A stretch of 64,000 nucleotides of DNA from Brasilonema sp. UFV-L1 (GTDB lineage: Bacteria; Cyanobacteriota; Cyanobacteriia; Cyanobacteriales; Nostocaceae): assembly GCF_012912105.1 (NCBI RefSeq), contig NZ_QMEA01000008.1, positions 33,731 through 97,730 on the forward strand, written 5' to 3'. Shown here one piece after another: positions 53,166 to 62,002 of the stretch. The notes beneath the pieces were generated by a model. It saw nothing but the letters and a program-made list of their open reading frames with translations, made no database searches and was not told where the DNA came from. The position numbers and the translations under genes were made by a program. The first letter of the stretch is position 1; the number at the start of each line of letters is the position of its first letter.

Positions 53166-54551
53166 TCATTTTGAATTTTGAATTTTGAATTTTGAATTGG
53201 TATAACGAGGAGTCCCCGCGACAAGACTCATTTTTACTCCACCTTGAGGACCTATTAAAAAACCTCGACGTGCTGGCTTAACAGGACTTTTCTCCTCTAA
53301 TTTCAATTGATAATTTAAAACAATAGTTGCTAAAATTAATTTCATTTCAAACAAAGCAAATACTTGACCTAGACATTGACGAGAACCACCTCCAAAAGGC
53401 CAAAATTCATAAGGTGAGTATTTACGATTAATAAACCTTTCTGGTTGAAATTTATCTGCTTGGGGATATAAATCTTCTCGACGATGAGTTAAGTAAATAG
53501 AAGGTACTACATACGTTCCAGAGGCAACTTGATACCCGCTTAAATTGACAGAGCGTAAAGTAATTCTAGGAAAAGTGGAAAGAACCACAGGGTAAATCCG
53601 TAAAGTTTCTTGACAAACTGCTGTCAGGTAAGGAAGTTGAGTAATTTTGAGCGCGTCCGGAGTATTTAAACTTCGTAACTCATGCAAGAGTTTCTCATAG
53701 ACTTCCGGTTGTTGATGAATCCAGTACAAAGCCCAAGCGATAGCGGTAGCTGTGGTTTCATGACCAGCAACTAGTAAAGTCAAAAGGTTATCTCTTAATT
53801 CGGCATCACTCATGCCTTCTCCATTTTCATATTTTGCTTCTATTAGCAAACTCAGAATATCAAAATGATTTGATTGCACTTGGCGACGCTCCCATATTTG
53901 CGCCATCAGTAAATCATCAATTTGTTGCCGCAAGCGCAGATATCTTCCCCAAGGACTCCAAGAACCCAAATCTTTTCTTAGAGGTGGAAACAATAAAACA
54001 CTGGCGCTGAGTGGTGAATTAGTTAAATCCAACCAAGTTGTCATTAAGTTTTCCAGTTTTTTAAACCGTAATCCCTCATCAATACCGAAGACTATTTTTA
54101 AGATAATCTTCATGGTAATAGCTTCACTTATATGGCGAGCAATAAAAGTTTGACCTGGCTTGAGACGTTGTACCACTTGTTGGGTAATTTCACAAATCTG
54201 CTGCCCATAATTGACCATCCGTTCCCCATGAAAGGGAGGCATCATTAGCTTTCGCTGTTTTTGATGACGTTCTCCATCTTGTACAATTAACGAGTTTTCT
54301 CCAACTTGAGGTTTGAAGATTTCATTAGCAGCAGCCGGAGCAGCAAGAATTTTATTTGTGGGATTAAATAATTCTTGAAGATCTTGAGGATGACTAACAA
54401 CTAAAATTTCTAGCTCGCCAATGGAATTAATGAAAAAGAGATCTCCGCAATTTTTGGCACAACGCTCCAAGAACTCCAATGGTTTTAGAGTTGATTCGAT
54501 TTGTTGGAGAAATTTAGGAGTTTTAAGTTTCTCAATTTGTTTAATTGTCAT
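53166..54551 (-). CDS. Cytochrome P450 (CYP110-like)
   Basis: A 461-residue P450 monooxygenase. Motifs: I-helix LLVAGHETTATAIAWAL, K-helix ETLRIYP (ExxR), and heme loop FWPFGGGSRQCLGQVFALFEMK with the axial Cys. The overall look matches CYP110-type enzymes common in heterocystous cyanobacteria, which oxidise fatty acids or terpenes; the substrate is unknown. The last ~10 residues (NSKFKIQNSK) are encoded by TTTTGAA heptamer repeats, so the natural stop was probably replaced. The gene sits between the two copies of the carbonic anhydrase 5' duplication. Confidence 0.9.
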   Translation of the reverse strand: MTIKQIEKLKTPKFLQQIESTLKPLEFLERCAKNCGDLFFINSIGELEILVVSHPQDLQELFNPTNKILAAPAAANEIFKPQVGENSLIVQDGERHQKQRKLMMPPFHGERMVNYGQQICEITQQVVQRLKPGQTFIARHISEAITMKIILKIVFGIDEGLRFKKLENLMTTWLDLTNSPLSASVLLFPPLRKDLGSWSPWGRYLRLRQQIDDLLMAQIWERRQVQSNHFDILSLLIEAKYENGEGMSDAELRDNLLTLLVAGHETTATAIAWALYWIHQQPEVYEKLLHELRSLNTPDALKITQLPYLTAVCQETLRIYPVVLSTFPRITLRSVNLSGYQVASGTYVVPSIYLTHRREDLYPQADKFQPERFINRKYSPYEFWPFGGGSRQCLGQVFALFEMKLILATIVLNYQLKLEEKSPVKPARRGFLIGPQGGVKMSLVAGTPRYTNSKFKIQNSK

Positions 54552-54590
54552 ACGTTTTGGATACCCGGTAATTATTTTATTTAAGGTTAA

Positions 54591-54674
54591 TTATTGTGAT
54601 TTGCGTCCTTCCACACCTGCAATACATTGCTTCAAAAATTTACGACGCCCAACAAATCCGTTTATTCGACTCAT
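54591..54674 (-). pseudogene. Duplicate N-terminal fragment of the carbonic anhydrase gene
   Basis: The reverse strand reads MSRINGFVGRRKFLKQCIAG, nearly identical to the start of the carbonic anhydrase at 52540 (MSRINGFVGRRNFLKQSIAG), then diverges and stops after 27 codons at TAA 54591-54593. It is a truncated relic. Confidence 0.85.
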
Positions 54675-55021
54675 TAGTCTATCTCAGTTTCACAAATGCA
54701 GCTGACCGAATCAGTTATCAGTTATCAGTTTGAAGAAGAATTCAGAATCGGTGAATTCAGTATTCACCAAGGAAGAAATAAAGAATTCTGACTTGGTGAC
54801 TCCTGACTCCTTCCCTGTGTACTGTTTACTGTGTACTGTGTACTGTTAAAACCATTTGGTTGATGGCTGGAACATCTCCAACTCTGCAAAGATGCAAGAG
54901 TTAGCAAATAACGGTTTAAGAGTCATTTCATTTTCTTGACACTCCCCACCCCTCGTGTAACTTATACGCTAACCCGGAAGATTTTAGTTTCAATGTTGTA
55001 TTTCAAGTTACCAAATTTTGG
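54611..55021. repeat. Second copy of carbonic anhydrase 5' region, split by heptamer repeats
   Basis: 54611-54708 and 54850-55021 match 52477-52740. The block between (54709-54849) contains AGTTATC heptamers and TTTACTG/TGTACTG heptamers, and was inserted after duplication. Confidence 0.8.
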
Positions 55022-55044
55022 CATCGCGAAGCGATCGCCACTAT

Positions 55045-55512
55045 CTACAGCCCGTAGAAATCCTCATCTAGAATCTGCTCAACCGAAAAAGGACAAATCA
55101 TGGGATACTCACTTTCCTGGGGCACACGAACCCCAAATTTAGCGAACTTCCCCTCCTTAATTGCCACCTTGCGGGCATCAGGATAAGCTTTTTCCAACGC
55201 TTCATTCAAAAAACTTTTAAGCGAAGGCGTATCTGTCAAATTGTCAAGAACGCGTAGACGATGTTCTACTACAGAACTGTACAAACTTGCTTTCATAGTA
55301 TCGGGCACATCATGCTGAACATGCAACTTGAGTAAATGCGCTAACAAGATTTTGAGATTGCTTTTGAGCGTATTCTTTTCCGACTTACCCAAGTCTACCA
55401 ACTCCGAAATCAGATGCTCAATATCTAGCGACTCAAATTCACGGTTTTTCAATTGCCCAATCGTTTGCTCAATCCAGAGTTGTAAATCGCTCTCATATAG
55501 GTTGTTAGACAT
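55045..55512 (-). CDS. DUF29 family protein
   Basis: A 155-residue cytoplasmic protein matching DUF29: LYESDLQLWIEQTIGQLKNREFESLD, then HLISELVDLGKSEK, SNLKILLAHLLKLHVQ and YPDARKVAIKEG. The family is abundant in cyanobacteria, often in many copies, and has no established function. It precedes nothing obvious in an operon; the LivF-type gene ends 49 bp upstream on the same strand. Confidence 0.85.
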   Translation of the reverse strand: MSNNLYESDLQLWIEQTIGQLKNREFESLDIEHLISELVDLGKSEKNTLKSNLKILLAHLLKLHVQHDVPDTMKASLYSSVVEHRLRVLDNLTDTPSLKSFLNEALEKAYPDARKVAIKEGKFAKFGVRVPQESEYPMICPFSVEQILDEDFYGL

Positions 55513-55560
55513 TTTTCAGATGAACTCCCAGTTATCCAATTTTTCAGAAGCGCCATCTCC

Positions 55561-56304
55561 TCAATGTCCCTTCCCTGCTCCCAGATACAATTCGCCTACC
55601 TTAGGATCATTCAACAATTGTAAACCAGGACCAGAGATAGCATCGCGTCCAGATTCCAGTACATAACCTCGATCAGCCATTTCCAAAGCTTTACGGGCAT
55701 TTTGCTCAACAAGTACAATCGCCGTACCACCTTGGTTAACTTGTTTAATTTGCTCAAACACCTGCGTCACCAGGATAGGAGACAAAGCTGCTGAAGGTTC
55801 ATCTAAAAGAAGTAAACTGGGTTCTAACATCAAAGCTTTGCCCATTGCTAGCATTTGACGTTCGCCACCAGAAAGAGTACCAGCGCGTTGTTGACGGCGA
55901 TCGCTAAGCTTTGGAAACATATTAAATATTTTATCTTTGAGCGGCTTGAGAGGAACATTGCGGACAAAAGCGCCCATTTCTAGATTTTCTTCTACACTCA
56001 AAGAAGGGAAAACATTGGCAATTTGCGGTACGTAGCACATTCCCTTACGAACGATGTTATTCGACTTAAGTCCAGCGATATTCTCTCCATTGAAGGTAAT
56101 TGAGCCTGTGTGGGGAGTCAAAAGCCCAAAAATAGTTTTTGCTAAGGTAGATTTTCCCGCACCGTTGGGACCAATGACTGTTACTAATTCTCCACGTTCC
56201 ACTCGGAAATTGACACCTTGTAAGATGTCTACATCTTTGATGTATCCAGCGTGGACATTTTTGACTTCTAGTAGAGGAGACGAATGAGTTAGCGAATCAG
56301 ACAT
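55561..56304 (-). CDS. LivF-type ABC transporter ATP-binding protein (branched-chain/neutral amino acid or urea)
   Basis: A 247-residue ATPase: Walker A GPNGAGKST, signature LSGGERQMLAMGKALM, Walker B LLLLDEPSAALSP, and H-loop-like region VEQNARKALEMADRGYVLESG, which is typical of LivF/NatE/UrtE proteins. No permease, LivG or binding-protein genes are nearby, so the ATPase works with unlinked partners. Cyanobacterial neutral amino-acid transport (N-I, NatE) or urea transport are the candidates; sequence alone does not decide. Confidence 0.88.
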   Translation of the reverse strand: MSDSLTHSSPLLEVKNVHAGYIKDVDILQGVNFRVERGELVTVIGPNGAGKSTLAKTIFGLLTPHTGSITFNGENIAGLKSNNIVRKGMCYVPQIANVFPSLSVEENLEMGAFVRNVPLKPLKDKIFNMFPKLSDRRQQRAGTLSGGERQMLAMGKALMLEPSLLLLDEPSAALSPILVTQVFEQIKQVNQGGTAIVLVEQNARKALEMADRGYVLESGRDAISGPGLQLLNDPKVGELYLGAGKGH

Positions 56305-56405
56305 AATGCTCTATCTTAAAAATACAAAATATAGCTACTTTAAAATACAGTTATTTTTCTAATTTTTTCTAAAAATTCGACGATACAACTATATACTATG
56401 ACTGT

Positions 56406-56444
56406 AAAAACAGGCAAAATTTTATTTTTCAATGCCTGTTTTTT
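56406..56444 (-). terminator. Intrinsic terminator of the ferredoxin gene
   Basis: On the reverse strand AAAACAGGCA and TGCCTGTTTT form a 10-bp stem (plus-strand arms 56407-56416 and 56433-56442) followed by TTTT. It lies ~25 bp past the ferredoxin stop. Confidence 0.65.
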
Positions 56445-56465
56445 CAAAGATGTTAACCGTTTATA

Positions 56466-56690
56466 CTACGGTGTTTTTTGTAAATCAGGTCGTTCTTCTG
56501 GGACGATCGCCCCTTCTACTGGACACACTTGGATACATATACCACAATCAATGCAGGTAGCAAAGTCAATCCAGTACCAATCAGTTCCCTTGACGTTTTT
56601 GCCAGGACCATCATGAATGCAAGCGACTGGACAAGCGTCTACGCAATCAGCGACGCCTTCACAGACATCAGTAACAATCGTGTGCGGCAT
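56466..56690 (-). CDS. Two-cluster (4Fe-4S) ferredoxin
   Basis: A 74-residue bacterial-type ferredoxin. N-terminal cluster cysteines are in VCEGVADCVDACPVACIH; the second set is CIDCGICIQVCPVEG, a CxxCxxCxxxCP motif. The first site has an unusually spaced first Cys (C-x7-C-x3-C), typical of 3Fe/7Fe-like small ferredoxins. It is likely a low-potential electron carrier in the cytoplasm. It appears to be monocistronic, with a terminator behind it. Confidence 0.9.
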   Translation of the reverse strand: MPHTIVTDVCEGVADCVDACPVACIHDGPGKNVKGTDWYWIDFATCIDCGICIQVCPVEGAIVPEERPDLQKTP

Positions 56691-56883
56691 AGTTCCCCTC
56701 TATTTGGATTAAAATTGCTATGTTTTGTCAGCTGTATATAGCCTAGCAATAATACTGAATCACTCGTCCTCTATTGTTGGGTTGCGCTAAGCTTAAACGC
56801 CAGACGCCTCTAGTGTCAAAAGTAGTATTTCTTATTCAATGGGATAATAGTTTTTTGCAATTCTATTTTGTAATTAATTTTAG

Positions 56884-57660
56884 ATGACTACCCCTCTACA
56901 AGTTCTCGTCACTGGTGCAACTGGACGTACTGGTTCACTCGTGTGCCAAAAATTGCAACAACGTCCCCAGCAGTTTACTCTGAGGGGATTTGCCCGTAAG
57001 AGTGAGAAAGTTCAGCAATTGTTTGGTGCAATGGATAACTTTTTCTTTGGCGATATCCGCGATCCAAAGACTCTCATAAAAGCGTTAGAAGGTTGTTCTA
57101 CCTTAGTTATTCTCACCAGTGCGATTCCCCAAATGAAAGGAATACCACAACCAGGGATGCGTCCTGAGTTTACTTTTCCTAATGATGAAATACCGCAAGT
57201 CATTGACTACCAGGGTCAGGTTAACCAAATTGATGCTGCAAAAGCATCTGGAGTCAATCATATTGTGCTGGTTGGTTCAATGGGTGGCACGAATGAAAAC
57301 CATCCCCTTAACAGTATTGGTCATGGCAACATCTTGATTTGGAAACGTAAGGCAGAACAGTATTTAATTGATTCTGGTATTGATTATACGATTATTCGCG
57401 CTGGGGGTCTATTAGACCAACCGGGAGGAAAACGAGAACTCCTAGTTGGTAAAAATGACACCATGTTGATTAATCCACCAAATGGAATTCCCACTTCGAT
57501 TCCGCGTGCAGATGTCGCAGAAGTGGTTGTCCAAGCTTTGTTGGAACCAAACGCCAGAAACAAGGCTTTTGACTTGATTTCTCAACCAGAAGACGCGCCT
57601 GGTACTGTAGTGACGACAGATTTTGTAGCTTTGTTTGCACAAACGACACCCGGATTATAG
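56884..57660 (+). CDS. SDR-family NAD(P)-binding oxidoreductase (atypical, NmrA-like)
   Basis: A 258-residue Rossmann protein. It starts MTTPLQVLVTGATGRTGSLV with the TGxTGxTG nucleotide loop, and has VGSMGGTNENHPLN and the IRAGGLLDQPGG segment typical of the atypical SDR group found in plants and cyanobacteria. The canonical YxxxK catalytic pair is not obvious, as usual in this group. Substrate unknown. A terminator-like stem follows. Confidence 0.85.
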   Translation: MTTPLQVLVTGATGRTGSLVCQKLQQRPQQFTLRGFARKSEKVQQLFGAMDNFFFGDIRDPKTLIKALEGCSTLVILTSAIPQMKGIPQPGMRPEFTFPNDEIPQVIDYQGQVNQIDAAKASGVNHIVLVGSMGGTNENHPLNSIGHGNILIWKRKAEQYLIDSGIDYTIIRAGGLLDQPGGKRELLVGKNDTMLINPPNGIPTSIPRADVAEVVVQALLEPNARNKAFDLISQPEDAPGTVVTTDFVALFAQTTPGL

Positions 57661-57695
57661 TAGGCACAGAACTAAGGGTGTAGAGACTCCAAGAC

Positions 57696-57742
57696 GTCAA
57701 AAGTATTAAACCAAAAGTCAAAATTAATACTTTTGACTTTTG
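57696..57742 (+). terminator. 14-bp stem with T-rich tail after the SDR gene
   Basis: GTCAAAAGTATTAA (57696-57709) pairs perfectly with TTAATACTTTTGAC (57724-57737), followed by TTTTG. It lies 36 bp past the stop and shares AAAAGTC heptamers with the STRR family. Confidence 0.6.
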
Positions 57743-57791
57743 TTAGCGTTTGCGTTAGCGCCCCTCTTAGGAGCTAGCGGTGCGCAGCACA
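57739..57791. repeat. Small dispersed repeat
   Basis: GTTAGCGTTTGCGTTAGCGC then CTCTTAGGAGCTAGCGGTGC resembles the 49-bp element inserted in xisI (20353-20401). Confidence 0.6.
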
Positions 57792-57816
57792 TTTTGACTT
57801 TTGACTTGTTTTGCCC

Positions 57817-59073
57817 TTACCCTCCTACACCCCTAATTGTTGACTCAATTGTTTTGGAACCATCAGCTTTAATCCAAGCAATTTGGCTGATAGTGCGATC
57901 GCGTGCATATTGTCGAATCTCATCCGCATCTCGTCCCCCTAAATCCATTTCTACTCGTACCAAGTGAGTCGAGTCTCGAAGTTTTGTAGCGTAGGCAAAG
58001 GCGGCTGTGTAAGCATCCGGTGTTTCTGGTACAATCAACCAATTGCTAGCTGATGTCGTTTGTGGTAACCGCCCAGCAGACAAGAGAATTTGTTGTAAGT
58101 CTTCCAAGAAGAGTACAAAACCTATTCCCGGTATACTTTCTGCTTTCGGATGATAAAGCTCTAAAAGCTGGTCATAGCGACCACCCCGCCCTATTACCCG
58201 TGTCTGTCCATCAGTATGACTGACGACCTCAAATACAACACCTGTGTAGTAGTCAAAGGTTTGTAATAAACTCAGGTCGAGGATGGTTTCTATCCCTCTT
58301 GCTTGGATGAACCTTGTACTCGAAATCACTGAAATATCCAGTAATTCTACTAGTAGTCTGAGATGATCTACGACCGCTTGTAGACTCTCGTCTAAACCTA
58401 GATTGCTCAGTTTTTGAAGAACATCAGCGGGATTTCCGCGCAAATCAAGCATGATTCTGGCGCGTTCTCGTAGTTCATCGCTCAATGGTAAAGTGTCTAT
58501 CGTTACACGGTCAAGGTGAGCGATCGCACTCCGGACTTTTTCTTGTAGATGAGGAGGAAAAGCTTTGAGGAGCGATCGCGTGATTTGGGCTTCACCTAAA
58601 ATTAAAGACCAATGGTTCAAACCCAAAGCTTGTAAACAATCTGCAACCAACAGCAGAATTTCTGCATCAGCTAAGCGTCCACCACTGCCCAATAATTCCA
58701 CCCCAGCCTGATAAAATTCTTGCTGACGGTTATGCTTTAACTCAGCTGTCCGTTGGAAAACATTAGCATTGTAATATAGACGTTGTGGATAAGTCACACC
58801 CCCCATGCGTGTTACAGCCGTGCGAGCAATAGAAGCTGTCAGTTCTGGACGTAGCCCCAAATCTTCATCATGACTATTTTGCAGTTGAATCACCATAGAG
58901 CGATCAATTGCTCCTCCCGCCATCAGCGTATCCATACGCTCTAGTGTTGAGGTGATAATTCTGTGATATCCCCAACGATGAAACACTTGCTCTAACCGAT
59001 CTTCTATCCAGCGTTTTTGAGCCACATCTAAGGGTAATAAATCCCTAGCTCCCACTGGAGATTGATACACCAT
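57817..59073 (-). CDS. hisZ: ATP phosphoribosyltransferase regulatory subunit HisZ
   Basis: A 418-residue class II aminoacyl-tRNA-synthetase-like protein lacking tRNA-charging function, which activates short-form HisG in histidine synthesis. Motif 2-like segment is LRPELTASIARTAVTRM, followed by FQRTAELKHNRQQEFYQAGVELLG, and the histidyl-like segment GRGGRYDQLLELY. Compared with HisRS it lacks the anticodon-binding part in its usual form. Its start overlaps the stop of the J-domain gene (TAATG), so the two are coupled. HisG is not in the window. Confidence 0.9.
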   Translation of the reverse strand: MVYQSPVGARDLLPLDVAQKRWIEDRLEQVFHRWGYHRIITSTLERMDTLMAGGAIDRSMVIQLQNSHDEDLGLRPELTASIARTAVTRMGGVTYPQRLYYNANVFQRTAELKHNRQQEFYQAGVELLGSGGRLADAEILLLVADCLQALGLNHWSLILGEAQITRSLLKAFPPHLQEKVRSAIAHLDRVTIDTLPLSDELRERARIMLDLRGNPADVLQKLSNLGLDESLQAVVDHLRLLVELLDISVISSTRFIQARGIETILDLSLLQTFDYYTGVVFEVVSHTDGQTRVIGRGGRYDQLLELYHPKAESIPGIGFVLFLEDLQQILLSAGRLPQTTSASNWLIVPETPDAYTAAFAYATKLRDSTHLVRVEMDLGGRDADEIRQYARDRTISQIAWIKADGSKTIESTIRGVGG

Positions 59074-60023
59074 TATTTTTTCTTCCCACCAAACAAACCA
59101 CCAAACAAACCGCCACCCCCAGATTTACCTGGTTGCTGACTCCTCGTATGAGACGAAGCTGTACGCTTCGCACCACTAAGTTTTTGCCCCATCATCTGTT
59201 CAATTTTAAGTCTTCCCGCCAACGCTATTTCGTCTTTGGGGTCTAATTGTAGGGCGCGGTTAAAGTACACTTTTGCACTTGTGGTTAGATTTTGCTTCAA
59301 ATAGACCACCCCAATCAAGCTATGACAACGACTATTATTTGGCTCTAGTTTCAGAGCATCTTGTAATTCTACCCTTGCTTGTGCCAATTGATTTTGTGCT
59401 ATCAAATTTTGAGCGCGACGGATGTATGAAACAACAACTGAGTCTTTCTTTTGTGGTGGAGAGATTACGGGGGCTTGATTAACTGCTGGTGCATACGTTG
59501 GAATTTCTGGCTGAGCAATTAGCAGTGATGCTGCTGTAAATATTTTGCCAGCACTGCGCATAGTGTATACCAAATTCAACTCGCTGAGTGAGGCTATGGT
59601 GTGTTGTACTTGCTGTAAAGAGTCATATTGAGTTTCAGCAATTTTGGTAATCGCACTCTTATAGATATGCTCAAAATGAGGCGCACAAGCTAGCTGCTGA
59701 GTTACATCGCTGTTGAATTCCACTGAAACCGATTCTTGCACAAGACGCTTACCTATGAGCGACAAAACAAAAATATGTTCGGTTCTAGTTTTCTCATGAG
59801 AAAGTGTTTCATAAGCCGGATTCACCAGCTTAGACAACAATTCATTCGCGAGTTGTTTCTCAGCATCAGTTTCATCCTTACAGCTATCAGGATGCAAGCG
59901 ACGGGCAATTTGAACATAGCGCTTACGAATTTCCTTGACATCTGCATCAATTGGTACACACAGAACCGCGTGATGGTCTATAAAATCATACTTAAACAAT
60001 CCGCGATTGAACTGGAAAGACAT
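59073..60023 (-). CDS. J-domain protein with TPR segment
   Basis: A ~316-residue protein. Residues ~12-80 form a J domain with IDADVKEIRKRYVQIARRLHPD, including the HPD motif needed to stimulate DnaK. The middle (~110-215) is helical; the C-terminal part has a TPR pair (QARVELQDALKLEPNNSRCHSLIGVVYLKQNLTTSAKVYFNRALQLDP) and ends in a Gly-Phe tail (GGGGLFGGLFGGKKK). ATG 60023 (MSFQFNRGLF) is chosen over an upstream ATG. The gene runs into hisZ with a 1-base overlap; the link is probably only transcriptional. Confidence 0.85.
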   Translation of the reverse strand: MSFQFNRGLFKYDFIDHHAVLCVPIDADVKEIRKRYVQIARRLHPDSCKDETDAEKQLANELLSKLVNPAYETLSHEKTRTEHIFVLSLIGKRLVQESVSVEFNSDVTQQLACAPHFEHIYKSAITKIAETQYDSLQQVQHTIASLSELNLVYTMRSAGKIFTAASLLIAQPEIPTYAPAVNQAPVISPPQKKDSVVVSYIRRAQNLIAQNQLAQARVELQDALKLEPNNSRCHSLIGVVYLKQNLTTSAKVYFNRALQLDPKDEIALAGRLKIEQMMGQKLSGAKRTASSHTRSQQPGKSGGGGLFGGLFGGKKK

Positions 60024-60183
60024 ATAGTTGCACCACAATCCCTTGGATTTATTCAGTTGACTGCACTTTTATATATGTAATAAATTTAACTTTTTTCTCT
60101 TCCTACGCAGACAGTGATGTTACTAAAAACAGTACAAGATAACTCAATTTATGTAAAATCAAGGCTTTATAACTAAATTGCCT

Positions 60184-60356
60184 ATGGAACCGACAGTAGA
60201 ACAGCTAAGGGCGTTCTATCGCACATGCGTAAGAATAAGCTACTACAACCAATCGAAATGGTGCGATATGACAGTCGCACCCAGAGAATAGTCATTTTGG
60301 TTGGAGAGACAATACAGATAGAAGTACTTCCGAATGGGGAGGTGTTTATCGGATGA
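60184..60356 (+). pseudogene. DUF6888-like gene with a single-base frameshift
   Basis: Frame 1 gives MEPTVEQLRAFYRTCVRISYYN; the continuation PIEMVRYDSRTQRIVILVGE then TIQIEVLPNGEVFIG is in the next frame, with a one-base loss in ACAACCAATC (~60248-60254). Together they look like a ~57-residue DUF6888 protein. The stop TGA overlaps the next ATG (ATGA), as in intact DUF6888-DUF6887 pairs. A sequencing error is possible. Confidence 0.6.
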
Positions 60357-60538
60357 CTAATTATAAAGCGATGACAGAACAGCAGCTGCGCGAATACGTG
60401 CGACGGAATCCTCAAGACGAGGATGCATTCCAGTACTACTTGAGCATAATTCGTTCTCGACCAAGTGTACTTTGCACCACGGATGAGGAATTTGAAGTTG
60501 AATTGCGAAAGCGGATAAATCAGCAACAGCAGCTGTAA
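60353..60538 (+). CDS. DUF6887-like small protein
   Basis: A 61-residue charged protein: MTNYKAMTEQQLREYVRRNP, then QDEDAFQYYLSIIRSRP. It matches my recollection of DUF6887 small cyanobacterial proteins encoded behind DUF6888. The arrangement of two tiny overlapping genes resembles toxin-antitoxin modules, but no activity is known. Confidence 0.65.
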   Translation: MTNYKAMTEQQLREYVRRNPQDEDAFQYYLSIIRSRPSVLCTTDEEFEVELRKRINQQQQL

Positions 60539-60571
60539 ATTAAACTCCCTCACTGCTAGTTTTTCAGCCTG

Positions 60572-61393
60572 CTAGTGGGGGCTAACCCATGAAGACAGCG
60601 GCGGAACTTGTTGTAATTCCTGACTCAGACTATTGTGAATATAACCATTAGTACCAAGAATTCTACCAGACCAGATATCTAACGGACTGCCATCGTATGC
60701 AGTCACCTTTCCGCCAGCTTCTCGTAGTAAAATGACACCAGCAGTAACATCCCAAGGAGAAAGACCTCTTTCCCAGTAACCATCAAGACGACCACAGGCG
60801 ACATGAGCTAAATCTAGAGATGCTGAACCACTGCGCCGAACTCCTTGAGTCAGATGAGTCAAGTGACAAAACTCCGCATAGTTGTTGTCAGAAGTTTCAC
60901 GACGGTCATAAGCAAATCCCGTAACCAACAAACTTTTCCCAAGTTCAGAAGTGTCTGAAACCTTTATAGCGCGACGGTTACGCGTAGCTCCCAAACCTTG
61001 AGCCGCCCGGAACAACTCATCATGAAACGGGTCATAAATAACACCGACTTGTGGGACACCCTGAATCAATAGCCCAATCGAAACAGCAAAAAAAGGATAT
61101 TGATGAGCAAAGTTCGTTGTTCCATCCAAAGGATCAATCGCCCAGAGATACTCACTCTCTTGATTTCCTAGTTTTCCAGATTCCTCAGCCAGGATAGAAT
61201 GGTCAGGAAGGTGACGACGCAAAACATCTAAAATTACAGCTTCCGAAGCTTTATCAGCAGCAGTTACCAAATCACCGGGGCGTCCTTTTTCAGTAATCGC
61301 GTCTTCTACCTTACCCAAATAACCTTGCAACACCGCGCCAGCAGCAAGGGCTGCTTCTGTAGCAATATCCAAAAAGATTTGCAGATTAGTCAT
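60572..61393 (-). CDS. Inositol monophosphatase family protein
   Basis: A 273-residue Mg-dependent phosphatase. Metal-site motifs are LAEESGKLG, WAIDPLDGTTNFAHQYPFF and SPWDVTAGVILLREAGG. This fits SuhB/IMPase; related proteins include histidinol phosphatase and 3'-phosphoadenosine phosphatase, and the substrate is not certain. Start ATG 61393 (MTNLQIFLDIATEAA) is typical. Monocistronic; transcribed toward the DUF6887 gene. Confidence 0.88.
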   Translation of the reverse strand: MTNLQIFLDIATEAALAAGAVLQGYLGKVEDAITEKGRPGDLVTAADKASEAVILDVLRRHLPDHSILAEESGKLGNQESEYLWAIDPLDGTTNFAHQYPFFAVSIGLLIQGVPQVGVIYDPFHDELFRAAQGLGATRNRRAIKVSDTSELGKSLLVTGFAYDRRETSDNNYAEFCHLTHLTQGVRRSGSASLDLAHVACGRLDGYWERGLSPWDVTAGVILLREAGGKVTAYDGSPLDIWSGRILGTNGYIHNSLSQELQQVPPLSSWVSPH

Positions 61394-61445
61394 GACTTAT
61401 TCATAATTCTTAATATCAGCGTATTACGAATTGTGAATTAAGGGT

Positions 61446-61898
61446 AGACGCGGAGTGTATCCTTATCCGCCTGCGGCACCTTTGCCCTTATAAAGCTATG
61501 GTGTACACACCAGATCGCTCGAAACCTCACCCTCGCTTTTAGCTTCGCTAAAATCTTTCCCTCTCCTTAGCAAGGAGAGGGATGTCCGTGAGGACAGGGT
61601 GAGGTTTTTTCTGGTTCCTAGCCTGAGGCTGGGAACAAGCGAGGACAGACGCGGAGTTTACCCCTATCCGCCTGCGGCACCTTTGCCCTTATAAAGCTAT
61701 GGTGTACACACCAGATCGCTCGAAACCTCACCCTCGCTTTTAGCTTCGCTAAAATCTTTCCCTCTCCTTAGCAAGGAGAGGGATGTCCGTGAGGACAGGG
61801 TGAGGTTTTTTCTGGTTCCTAGCCTGAGGCTGGGAACAAGCGAGGACAGACGCGGAGTTTACCCCTATCCGCCTGCGGCACCTTTCCCCTTATAAAGG
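61446..61898. repeat. 201-bp tandem repeat (two full copies and a partial third)
   Basis: AGACGCGGAG recurs at 61446, 61647 and 61848, giving a period of 201 bp; the first two units are nearly identical. Each unit contains the inverted repeat CCCTCTCC-TTAGCAA-GGAGAGGG nested between AACCTCACCCT and AGGGTGAGGTT, followed by TTTTTT, so it could terminate transcription. No gene is present. Confidence 0.9.
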
Positions 61899-62002
61899 GG
61901 AAAGGAAGCTGAGTTTCCGGAATCGTCTACTATTTGATTGGTATCTACATTACAGTAGAATTCTCGCAAGTGTAAATATTTCTTATAAACATTACTAGTA
62001 TT

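Noticed and set aside
61440..61920. tRNA or structured RNA gene in the 201-bp repeat
   Set aside because: Stems are simple nested palindromes; no cloverleaf or T-loop sequence was found.
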